Shown one piece after another: positions 15,368 through 23,849 of a stretch of 64,000 bases of DNA; the stretch's first letter is position 1, and each line of letters begins with the position of its first letter. Source of the DNA: DSYU01 sp963827605. GTDB taxonomy: Bacteria > Chloroflexota > Anaerolineae > Anaerolineales > Anaerolineaceae. The notes under the pieces are model-generated. The model did no database searches and was not told the origin of the DNA. It saw only the letters and a program-made list of their open reading frames with translations. A program made the translations under genes and the position numbers. The stretch spans positions 1,364,001 through 1,428,000 of the forward strand of contig CAWHBK010000001.1 of assembly GCA_963827605.1 (NCBI GenBank), in the 5' to 3' direction.

Positions 15368-17760
15368 TGAGCTCACGCTGGCGGAAAGTATTTGCCGATT
15401 TATGGATCAACAAGACCCGCACCGTGCTGACCATCCTCACCGTGTTGGTGGGGGTTTTCGCCATCGGTTTTTTGCAGGGCATGTCGGCCATCATGATCCA
15501 GGATATGGATGTCGATTACCAGGCCGCCAATCCGCACGCAGCCGTCCTATACACCCAGCCATTCGATGATGTCATGGTCCGCGCAACGCGCCGGGTTCCA
15601 GGCGTGGCCGATGCCGAGGGGCGGGGGCTGCTGGTGACTTCCGTAAACGTACCACCGGATCGTAAGGTATCCATTGCCATTGATAGTATTGTTCCCGCCG
15701 AGATCCACCTTGATCGCCTGCGCCCGGCCGACCCATCCGCACCAATGGCCCTTTCGGATCATGAAATATGGGTCGAAGGCGGCTCGCTGGGGCTGCTGCC
15801 GGTGAAAACCGGAGAAACCGTGCAGGTGGAAACGCCGGATAAAAAACTGCGTACCCTGCGGGTAAGCGCTATAGTGCGCGATGTCTCCGAGCCGGCAAGC
15901 GCCTTTACCGGCCAGGTCCGTGCGTACGTCACCCCAGCTACCCTGGAATGGTTGGGGGGAACGCGCGTTTATAACCGGCTGTTGTTCACCGTTTCCGAGC
16001 AGCGAACGGATGAGAAGCATGTTGAGATGATGGCGAAGACCATTTCTGACCGGTTCGAAAAGGGTGGGATCGAGGTGCAGGGCACCAATATTTACAACCC
16101 GGGGCGCCATTTCTCTTACGAAATCTTCGCCGGCCTGACGGTGATTCTCCAAACGCTGGGGTTCGCCATTGTCTTCCTTAGCGGGTTTCTGGTGATCAAT
16201 ACCATCAACGTGCTGGTCAGCCAGCAGGTACGCCAGATCGCGATCATGAAAGCCGTTGGCGGGCAGTCCTACCAGATCCTGGTCATGTATCTGGTTTTGA
16301 TCCTCAGCTTTGGCGTGCTGGCGTTGCTGGTTGCCGTTCCTCTAGGAGCCCTGGCCGCGTATGCTACCTCGCTGGGATTGAGCAATTTTGTCAACATCCG
16401 CCTGCAGGGTTTTCGCGTTGAATCCGCGGCCGTGATCGCCCAGGTCGTGACGGCGCTGGGCGTTCCGCTGGTTGCCGGGCTGGTTCCCGTCTTGAATGGC
16501 GTGCGGGTTACCGTCCGGGAAGCCATCAGTGACTACGGGATTAGCGGGGCGTCCCGCAGCACACGCCCTTCACTGCTGTACAGAATTTTCTCGGCCATCT
16601 TCTCCCGCCCGATGCTCGTTTCCTTGCAGAACACCTTCCGTCGCCGGGGTCGCCTGGCCATGATGCTGACCATCCTTACCCTGGGCGGCGCGGTTTTTAT
16701 CGCTGTATTCAATCTGTGGAAGGCCTTCGATACGACGCTGCTGGAATTGCAGGGCTACTTCCTGGCGGATGTCAATATCTACTTCAGCCACCCCTACCGG
16801 CTGGAAAAGCTGACGGACATGATATCCAGCGTGCCGGGCGTTGCCAGTACCGAAGGCTGGGCCAGCACCAACGCGCAGGTGCTTTCCCCCGACCCGTCAG
16901 CCGCACCCACGGACATTTTCTTCATCGCCCCGCCGGCCAGGTCAAAGCTGGTCAAGCCGGTGATCACCGCCGGCCGCTGGCTGCTGCCTGAAGATCAAAA
17001 CGCTGTGGTCATCGGTAACCACCTCCTTGCAAAACGCCCGGAATTGAAGGTGGGCGACGAATTGATTGTCAAAATCAAGGAGAAAGAAACTTCCTGGCGG
17101 GTCGTCGGCATCTTCCGGATGGTTGGCAATGTGAACCCGCCCTTCATCTATACCAACCGCGAAGCCCTAGCCCCACTCACCGGCCTGAATGGCCTGACCA
17201 CCAACCTGCGCGTCATTGCCGATCAAAACGATCTGCAAAGCGAGCGAAGGCTGAGTAAAAATCTGCAAGCGCTGTTCAAAAGGGAAGGCGTGCAGGTTTC
17301 CCAGATGGAGCTGGGGGTCGAATGGTACGACCAGCAGGCTTCAACCATCGTGGTGATGGTGTACTTCCTGCTGGTCATGGCGCTGCTGATCACCATCGTA
17401 GGCGGGCTGGGGCTGATGAGCACGATGAGCATGAACGTGCTCGAACGCACCCGCGAGATCGGGATCTACCGGGCGACGGGCGCATCCAATGGCGCCATCT
17501 TGCGGCTGATCCTGGTAGAAGGCATGTTGATTGGCGCGCTCAGCTGGGGATTGGCCGCGCTGGCCTCCCTGCCCCTGACGGTGGTACTGAATTCCGGTGT
17601 GGGGATGGCGCTCTTCCAGGCGCCGGTCGGCTTTTCGTTCGATTGGCACGGGCTGCTCTACTGGTGGATCGTCATCCTCTTCATGGCCACGCTCTCAAGC
17701 CTGCTGCCTGCCTTGCGGGCCGTGCGGCTGACGGTGCGGGATGTGCTGGCGTATGAGTAG
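15364..17760 (+). CDS. FtsX/MacB-type ABC transporter permease
   Basis: A permease of 798 residues counted from the ATG at 15364, which overlaps the ATPase stop as ATGA; the frame is open further upstream but that part overlaps the ATPase. The architecture is two MacB/FtsX halves: a membrane anchor (TVLTILTVLVGVFAIGFLQG), a large extracytoplasmic domain, three spans with the FtsX motif ending near VREAISDYG, then a second extracytoplasmic domain and three more spans ending MATLSSLLPALRAVRLTVRD. Eight spans are predicted by eye. With the upstream ATPase it should form a complete exporter; the cargo is unknown. Confidence 0.92.
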   Translation: MMSSRWRKVFADLWINKTRTVLTILTVLVGVFAIGFLQGMSAIMIQDMDVDYQAANPHAAVLYTQPFDDVMVRATRRVPGVADAEGRGLLVTSVNVPPDRKVSIAIDSIVPAEIHLDRLRPADPSAPMALSDHEIWVEGGSLGLLPVKTGETVQVETPDKKLRTLRVSAIVRDVSEPASAFTGQVRAYVTPATLEWLGGTRVYNRLLFTVSEQRTDEKHVEMMAKTISDRFEKGGIEVQGTNIYNPGRHFSYEIFAGLTVILQTLGFAIVFLSGFLVINTINVLVSQQVRQIAIMKAVGGQSYQILVMYLVLILSFGVLALLVAVPLGALAAYATSLGLSNFVNIRLQGFRVESAAVIAQVVTALGVPLVAGLVPVLNGVRVTVREAISDYGISGASRSTRPSLLYRIFSAIFSRPMLVSLQNTFRRRGRLAMMLTILTLGGAVFIAVFNLWKAFDTTLLELQGYFLADVNIYFSHPYRLEKLTDMISSVPGVASTEGWASTNAQVLSPDPSAAPTDIFFIAPPARSKLVKPVITAGRWLLPEDQNAVVIGNHLLAKRPELKVGDELIVKIKEKETSWRVVGIFRMVGNVNPPFIYTNREALAPLTGLNGLTTNLRVIADQNDLQSERRLSKNLQALFKREGVQVSQMELGVEWYDQQASTIVVMVYFLLVMALLITIVGGLGLMSTMSMNVLERTREIGIYRATGASNGAILRLILVEGMLIGALSWGLAALASLPLTVVLNSGVGMALFQAPVGFSFDWHGLLYWWIVILFMATLSSLLPALRAVRLTVRDVLAYE

Positions 17761-17842
17761 GCGCAACAAGTGAGGCTTATTTGCTCTGCCACGAAAAGGG
17801 CCCGTTCGGGTCGTTGCCAGTCGCATTCCAGCGGCATCTGCG

Positions 17843-18830
17843 TCAGTCTCGGGCCGAATACCAGTCCAACACGCGTAAGGCGCGCAGCGTGTTCCACCGG
17901 CTCGGCCGGCCCTCGCCCTCGTCGATCTCGACCGGCATCTCGCCGGGGTACCGGATCTCGAGCGGCCACCGGCCGTCGCCGTCGCGCTTCGACTCGACCA
18001 GGTCGATCGCCTCGGCCACGCGCTCGTCGGGCGTGACGCCGGCGCGGCGCAGGTACTCGAGCCCCCGCAGCACGTCGTAGTGCCACCAGGTCGGGAAGGC
18101 GAAGCGGGTCCACGCGGCGCCGCCCTTGCGATCTCGCTCGATCACCTCGCCGGTCGACCGCCGGCGGAAGAGGCGGCGCTCGAGGAGGTACTCCTGCCCG
18201 CGGAGACGGGCCGCGGTCACCTCCGGGCTGCTCCCGCGCGCCCGTTCGTGCTCGAGCAGGGCCTCGAGCACGCAGATCGTGGTGTTGAACGACGACCGCG
18301 TCGAGCCGTTCTCGGCCTCGCAGTTCCAGCCGCCGTCGGGCAGCTGCTCGGCGAGCAGCCGGTCGACGATGCCCCGGACGTCCTGGCCGAAGTAGGCGCC
18401 GACCGCCCCCACCTGCCCGTTGATGCAGGGCTCCACCTCGCCGGCGAAGAAGGGATTGCCGTCACACTCCTGCGGGCCGCAACCCTGCCAGGTCACGCGG
18501 TCGCGGACGAGGCCCACCGCGCGGCGCGCCTGCGTCGCTCGCGGGATCGAGACCCAGGTCCCGCAGCAGCATCAGGACGTGCATGGTGGAGTTCCACCCG
18601 CGGTTCCACGCCGCGCCGCCCCACCGCCCGTCGGCCCCCTGGAGGGCGAGCAGCCGCGCGCCCCAGCCCTCGGTGGCGACCCGCGCGCGCTCGGCCGCGA
18701 CCTCCTCCGCGGGCGCACCGGTCAGGTCCCGCATCACCTGCCAGCGGATCGAAGGGTCAGAATCAAGCAGCCACCGTATGACCGATCTGTTTGGCTTCGG
18801 GACTTGCCGTTTGGGTGGATTGGTCGCCAT
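17843..18830 (-). pseudogene. Frameshifted prenyltransferase/squalene-cyclase-like alpha-barrel protein
   Basis: Two overlapping minus-strand frames make one gene of about 325 codons. The first (start 18830, GGAGG upstream) carries SVIRWLLDSDPSIRWQVMRDL and LQGADGRWGGAAWNRGW; the second carries QLPDGGWNCEAENGSTRSSF, FPTWWHYDVLRGLEYL and SKRDGDGRWPLEIRY. These Gly-Arg-Trp and Gly-Gly-Trp repeats are typical of prenyltransferase/squalene-oxidase repeats, although no cyclase DXDD motif is visible. The reading passes from one frame to the other near 18530-18545, where removal or addition of one base would restore it. The gene is far more GC-rich than its neighbours, suggesting transfer from a high-GC source. 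Confidence 0.75.
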
Positions 18831-19318
18831 CTGCTGGTCCTCCTTCCTTTGTTTAAAAGACAATGTTGATGGCCTAACTGATTCATTATACGGGTTTCTG
18901 CTATCCTGTAAATCTGCAGGATATGACAAAAGGAAAAATATTCCGATTCCCTTCCCCGTAACAACAAAACTCCCGTAATTCTTTTACCCCAATTTCGTAA
19001 AAAAAACACTCCTCTCCTCTTGAAAAATCCTTACCATAATCAATGGTGGAATCCCTCACCATGTCCACCCAAACTGTGCGCAAAGTCATCCTGGTGGCGC
19101 TGATAACATTCCTGATCTCTGCCTTCGTCTTCCCCGATAAATAGCATAGCCCCAAAGCAGAGTATGGGACGAATCAAATGGGGCGAAATGCGCATGAAGT
19201 CATTATTAAACGAAAGCATTTTATTTTCAGCGAATATTTGCAGATATTCGATATGAATATCTTGGAAACGAGCCAGAAATCAAAATTGAAGATGTTTCAC
19301 CATCCAAAAGAGGGCAAA
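18831..19318. other. Intergenic stretch with only a tiny hydrophobic frame
   Basis: This AT-rich gap lies between the divergent cyclase-like gene and the GT39 gene. It contains a 27-codon plus-strand frame (19061-19144) with one hydrophobic span, KVILVALITFLISAFVF, but no ribosome site, which may be the start of a lost membrane gene. I see no other supported feature. Confidence 0.3.
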
Positions 19319-21244
19319 ATGAACCCGAAACAGAAACCCTGGTATTCACAAAGTTTCATCTGGTGGATCATTATTATTTGCGTGGCCTGTCTGGTTTATG
19401 TTACGGGCATTGCCCATGAATCCATCTGGTTCGATGAAACGTATTCCGTCATGATGGCCAGTCATTCTCCCGGCGAGATCCTTGGCTTGATGGCTGTCGA
19501 CAACCATCCACCGCTCTATTATCTCCTGCTGAGCGCGGTCATGGCGATCTTCGGGAATTCCGTATGGGCGGTCCGCATGCTGTCCGTCCTGGGAGCAATC
19601 GGCATGGTAAGCCTGGGGGCAGGCCCGGTCCGTCGCATCTTTGGGAATAGAACCGCACTGATCTATGCCGGGGTCGTGCTGTTCACACCGGCTGTGCTCA
19701 TCTATGCCCATGAAGCGAGGATGTACAGCCTGGCCACCTTTTGCGTGACCGCCAGCGCGTTGTACGGATACCTGGCAGTCAAAATCAATCGCAGATGGGA
19801 CTGGTTCGGTTTTGGACTGGCATCCCTCGCGGCAGCCTACCTGCACTACTATGGCCTGATGGCTGCGTTCTTTATGCATCTGCTGATCTTACTCTGGCTG
19901 CTTTTCAAGAAACGGGCATACCTCAAATCCGCTCTCCTCACCGGATCCGCGGTCGCGCTCGGGTATCTTCCCTGGCTGGTGCTCTTTTATCGGCAAGTGA
20001 CCAATGTCAACAAGGGCTTCTGGATCGGGGCAGTTACCTGGCAAGGCATACGGAATGCAATGATCCAGCCATTTGCCTACAAGGATTCCTTCCCGCCGTT
20101 TGTGCCGGCGATGGCCGCCGTCCTCATCTATTCGGCCATCTTGATCATCGCCGGCCTGGTGCTTGCAAAACGAAAAGCTGGAGATGAATGGGCCTTGGGC
20201 CTGTTTGTGCTGCTGGCCCTGCTGTGCTCTTTCATCTCCCCCATCCTCATCTCCCTGGTCTCGAACCCCATTTTCACCGCGAGATACATCACGGTCCTAA
20301 ATGGCCTGTTTTTGCTCCTTGTCAGTCTTGGCATCAGTCTGCTGCCCAGAAAATGGCTCCAGGTGGCTGCTCTTGGCTTTTTTGCACTCGCCAACGTCCC
20401 TACCCTGAGAGATGTCTATACCCAGTATTTCAACCCCCCGATGGATCGAGCGGCTGAATATCTGAAGAAAGAGATCCAGCCAGGGGATGCGATCGTCACA
20501 TCGGAGCTGCTGTCGATGGGGCCTGCATTTTATTACTTGCCTCAAGCGGCCCATTACAACACGAAGAGTATCGCCGGTGACGCGTTGGAGCAGCTGTTGA
20601 AGGAACCATTTTCTCCTTCTCTGCACAGGGACCAGGGAGTGGTGAATCTATTATCGACCCACCAACCCTTTTGGTACGTCACGGTCAACAATGGGCTGCA
20701 AAAGAGCATTGCCGAAATACTCGATGGAGAACAAGGCTGGGAAGTGTCCGGAGAGCCGTTCACATTCGCAGGGCCTTTCTCGCAAACCAGCGTAAGGGTC
20801 ACGAAGTACGTCTATTCCGGTCGCGTAGCGGCGCCCACATCTGGGACGCTCAACCTGCATATCATCGGCCTCAGACCGCCAGGGTCTCTCCTCATTGCTC
20901 TCTTTGATAACGAGGCCAGTTACCCTACCCAACCTTCTCGGGTGTCTTTCGTTGGTTTTGACAGTACAGAAATGACCTACGCCGTGGATGGGTTGGATTT
21001 TGGGGACTATGTTATTTACATATTCCACGATGAGAACAACAGCAAATCACCCGATCGGGACAGCGAGACCGGCCTGTTCAGTGAAGGATGTGCATGGGTC
21101 AATATGGACAAATTGGATCTGCGGGATGCCGCGGCGGTGAGAGAGGGCAGCAATTGGAACAACATGAGGTATACCTTCGGTGAGGATGGGAAAACCGTCG
21201 AGATAAAACTGTACTATGCGCCTTTTCCGTGGCAGAGCAAATAA
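19319..21244 (+). CDS. GT39-type membrane glycosyltransferase with C-terminal DUF2141 domain
   Basis: A 641-residue protein from the ATG at 19319, which has GAGGG upstream; the frame is open to 19178 without similarity. The first 430 residues are a multi-span dolichyl-phosphate-mannose-type (GT39/ArnT) glycosyltransferase: IWFDETYSVMMASHSPGEIL carries the catalytic Asp-Glu in the first outer loop, followed by DNHPPLYYLLL and about ten more hydrophobic spans. A soluble extracytoplasmic part follows, and the last 150 residues match DUF2141 (LNLHIIGLRPPGSLLIALF, YVIYIFHDENN, EGCAWVN). Fusion of these two domains is unusual. The acceptor is unknown. Confidence 0.85.
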   Translation: MNPKQKPWYSQSFIWWIIIICVACLVYVTGIAHESIWFDETYSVMMASHSPGEILGLMAVDNHPPLYYLLLSAVMAIFGNSVWAVRMLSVLGAIGMVSLGAGPVRRIFGNRTALIYAGVVLFTPAVLIYAHEARMYSLATFCVTASALYGYLAVKINRRWDWFGFGLASLAAAYLHYYGLMAAFFMHLLILLWLLFKKRAYLKSALLTGSAVALGYLPWLVLFYRQVTNVNKGFWIGAVTWQGIRNAMIQPFAYKDSFPPFVPAMAAVLIYSAILIIAGLVLAKRKAGDEWALGLFVLLALLCSFISPILISLVSNPIFTARYITVLNGLFLLLVSLGISLLPRKWLQVAALGFFALANVPTLRDVYTQYFNPPMDRAAEYLKKEIQPGDAIVTSELLSMGPAFYYLPQAAHYNTKSIAGDALEQLLKEPFSPSLHRDQGVVNLLSTHQPFWYVTVNNGLQKSIAEILDGEQGWEVSGEPFTFAGPFSQTSVRVTKYVYSGRVAAPTSGTLNLHIIGLRPPGSLLIALFDNEASYPTQPSRVSFVGFDSTEMTYAVDGLDFGDYVIYIFHDENNSKSPDRDSETGLFSEGCAWVNMDKLDLRDAAAVREGSNWNNMRYTFGEDGKTVEIKLYYAPFPWQSK

Positions 21245-21268
21245 GCCCTACAGCAAGAGGAAAGTGAC

Positions 21269-21709
21269 ATGAAAAAACTGCCTCGCCGTTCCTTCATCAA
21301 ATTGTCCGGCGTCGCCGCCGCTGGAGCCCTGCCCAGCAGTGGCGCGCGGCCTGCGCTTCTGAAACGCCTGCCCGCCGAGGGCATCATCGCCGATAGCGCC
21401 CAATTCTTCCACGAAGAGATTTCGATCCAGTCCGAGGTCTGGCTGGGTGGGACGAATATCCTCGGCCTCAGCCAGAAAACTGACGGCGTCATGGCTCGCT
21501 ACATAGTCAATGGGCAAAAAGGCAATCTGATCCTGGTACAGTATCCGAACGCCGCCGAAGCCGCCAATGGCGCCGCAGCACTGGCCCAGAGCAAAGCGGA
21601 CCAGTTCGTAAAAGCCGATGCCAAGGGCTCCTTGCTTGGCGCCGTTTTTGGAGCGATTGCCCCAAATGACGCACATGGACTGCTCAAGGAAGCATTGAAT
21701 AAAAAATAG
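21269..21709 (+). CDS. Tat-exported protein of unknown function (DUF6599-like)
   Basis: A 146-residue protein starting with a twin-arginine signal (PRRSFIKLSGVAAAGAL), so it should be exported folded. The mature part has HEEISIQSEVWLGGTN, a TDGVMARYIVNGQKGNLILVQYP strand pair and an Ala-rich helix. The pattern recalls small secreted DUF6599-like proteins, but I hold that loosely. It lies 24 bases after the glycosyltransferase and 134 before the molybdoenzyme gene, so it may be cotranscribed with the former. Confidence 0.65.
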   Translation: MKKLPRRSFIKLSGVAAAGALPSSGARPALLKRLPAEGIIADSAQFFHEEISIQSEVWLGGTNILGLSQKTDGVMARYIVNGQKGNLILVQYPNAAEAANGAAALAQSKADQFVKADAKGSLLGAVFGAIAPNDAHGLLKEALNKK

Positions 21710-21843
21710 ATCTGTTGGAATACCTTTAAAGCGTCCTTCGAGATTTTCCAATCGGTCTGCTCTCCGCTTGAAGGGGTAGCAATGTGGATAATTTTAATCC
21801 AAAATAAAGCCTGGTGAGTATTATTTTAAATAAGGAGTGGTTT

Positions 21844-23481
21844 ATGAAACGTTTTCCTTTACTCATCGGAGGTATTTTAGGCGGCCTGACAGCTCTGGTT
21901 CTGGCGGTCTTCAGCGAGTTGATCAGCGCCCTGTTCGGTTTGCCTGGTATTGCTTTTACCCTCTTCGACTGGATGGCGCGCCACCTGCCCGGCCCGCTGA
22001 TCACTTTGTTCATTGGTACGATGGTAAAGACGATCAACCTGTTGAATTTAGGCCCCACAGCCGTGGTGGCGAAGCGCATCGAGCAAGGGTCAGCGATCGT
22101 GGTGTTCGCCGTGATCGGCGCGATCTTCGGGTTGACCCTGGCGGCTTTCGCCCGCCGCCGCCCGGCGCAGCTTGGCGAGTTTGGCTTTTGGGGCGGGTTG
22201 ATCCTGCTAATTCCGATGCTGGCTGTGCTCTTAACACTTGCAGGTCAAGCAAACGGAAGCCTTTTAGGAGTCATCTGGTGGGGGATCCTGTTCTTGGGAT
22301 GGGGATGGATTCTGGGAAAATTGATCGAGTACCTGGCCTGGCCGCAAGAGAGCGGCGTACCAGATGCTTCCCGGCGCAAGTTCCTGTACCTGGTTGGGGC
22401 AGGCTCTTTTACCATCCTTGTCTCGGCAGCGGGAGTCAGCCTCATTCCACAAAATCCATCCATCCCAAGCACTGGGACGGCCAGCGGGCCAGGGGCGGAA
22501 CCAAGTGCCAATTCATCCACAACGTCAGGGCCGGCAAAGTCCCCGCCCGATTCGGCATTGAACGCCCGCTTCAAGCCAGTGCCCGGAACCCGGCCTGAAC
22601 TAACCTCGAACCAGGATTTTTACCGGATCGACATTAATACCGTTCCACCCCGGGTGGATGCAGCAAAGTGGCGTTTGGAGATTAAGGGGCTGGTCAACCG
22701 GCCGCTCCAACTGACGCTAGACGAAATCAAAAATGCCCAACCGGTGATCAGCCAGGCGGCGACGTTAGAGTGCATTTCCAATGAGGTTGGCGGCGACCTG
22801 ACCAGCACCGCGATCTGGACCGGGACGCGCTTGAAAGACATCCTGGCAAAAGCAGGTGGGATGAAGCCAGGGGCAAAAGAAGTGTATATCACGGCGGCGG
22901 ACGGGTATTACGAAAGCGTGGTGATGTCCGATGTGATGGATGATCGCACGCTGCTGGTTTACGAAATGAACGGCCAGCCTTTAGCTGTTGAACACGGGTT
23001 TCCGCTGCGCATCTATATCCCCAACCATTTTGGGATGAAACAGCCTAAGTGGATCACCAGCCTGGAGGTAATCGACCACCAGGCAACCGGGTACTGGGTG
23101 GAACGGGGCTGGAACATCGAGGCGATCCCGCCCACCACCTCGGTGATTGATGCGATTGATGCCGAGGGGTTCGATCCGCAAACCGGGCTGCTGCCGGTGG
23201 GGGGAATTGCATACGCTGGCGCACGCGGGATCAGCAAAGTGGAAGTGCAGGTGGATGAAGGTCCCTGGGCGGAAGCCGAGCTGCGCACGCCCGCCCTCAG
23301 CCCGCTGACCTGGGTGCAGTGGCGCTATTCCTGGAAATCGCAGATTGGGCAGCACACCTTCCGGGTCAGAGCGTATGATGGCGCACGTCAGCTTCAATCG
23401 GACGTACCCGCCCCGCCTGAACCCGATGGCGCGACGGGGATTGATACAAAAACGGCTATTCTTACGCAAGGGGGTAAGTAA
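21844..23481 (+). CDS. Sulfite-oxidase-type molybdopterin oxidoreductase with N-terminal membrane domain
   Basis: A 545-residue protein; the ATG at 21844 has AAGGAG seven bases upstream. The first 200 residues contain about five hydrophobic spans, then a Ser/Gly/Pro linker (residues about 215-240) leads to an oxidoreductase molybdopterin-binding domain. Its visible features are FYRIDINTVPPRVDAAKWRL, the Mo-ligand Cys in ATLECISNEVGG, GTRLKDILAKAG, and PLRIYIPNHFGMKQPKWI, followed by a Mo-co dimerisation-type domain. This is the membrane-anchored SUOX/YedY-like group, so catalysis is expected on the outer face. No haem motif is present. The electron acceptor is unknown. Confidence 0.9.
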   Translation: MKRFPLLIGGILGGLTALVLAVFSELISALFGLPGIAFTLFDWMARHLPGPLITLFIGTMVKTINLLNLGPTAVVAKRIEQGSAIVVFAVIGAIFGLTLAAFARRRPAQLGEFGFWGGLILLIPMLAVLLTLAGQANGSLLGVIWWGILFLGWGWILGKLIEYLAWPQESGVPDASRRKFLYLVGAGSFTILVSAAGVSLIPQNPSIPSTGTASGPGAEPSANSSTTSGPAKSPPDSALNARFKPVPGTRPELTSNQDFYRIDINTVPPRVDAAKWRLEIKGLVNRPLQLTLDEIKNAQPVISQAATLECISNEVGGDLTSTAIWTGTRLKDILAKAGGMKPGAKEVYITAADGYYESVVMSDVMDDRTLLVYEMNGQPLAVEHGFPLRIYIPNHFGMKQPKWITSLEVIDHQATGYWVERGWNIEAIPPTTSVIDAIDAEGFDPQTGLLPVGGIAYAGARGISKVEVQVDEGPWAEAELRTPALSPLTWVQWRYSWKSQIGQHTFRVRAYDGARQLQSDVPAPPEPDGATGIDTKTAILTQGGK

Positions 23482-23499
23482 ATCTTCTTTCGGTATCGC

Positions 23500-23765
23500 C
23501 CGCTTCTTCTCGTCGAGATTCTTCTCCCCTGCTGGGGAAGCAGGCTCCACAGCGACTGGTGGACATCCTGAAGCTTGCCGTGCTGGATGGAGATCCCCAC
23601 CAGCACGGTGACCACCGACTTTGTCATCGAGGCGCTCAATGGGTCTGCCCGGCGGTATAGGGATGCCCATAGATCTCGCTGACCAGGAAACCATTGCGCA
23701 CGATGAGCAGGCCGTGCAGGTTGAGCGGCTCCTGTCTCCTTCACTCGACTTCCCAAACCCATGCT
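23500..23765 (-). pseudogene. Fragment of a class C beta-lactamase/serine hydrolase gene
   Basis: On the minus strand one frame reads LNLHGLLIVRNGFLVSEIYG and then meets a stop, while another frame continues PLSASMTKSVVTVLVGISIQ, which includes the SxxK catalytic motif (SMTK) of serine beta-lactamase-like hydrolases. The two parts join in the family's order, so a single gene has been frameshifted. Nothing after LQDVHQ resembles the rest of the fold. It is a short decayed fragment between the molybdoenzyme and the helicase. Confidence 0.6.
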
Positions 23766-23849
23766 AGAATCTCAGGCGAAAATGCACACCGATACCTGCT
23801 CCTCAGACTGAAGTAATGCCAACCTCATATCGTCTCTGTCCGCAGCCTG

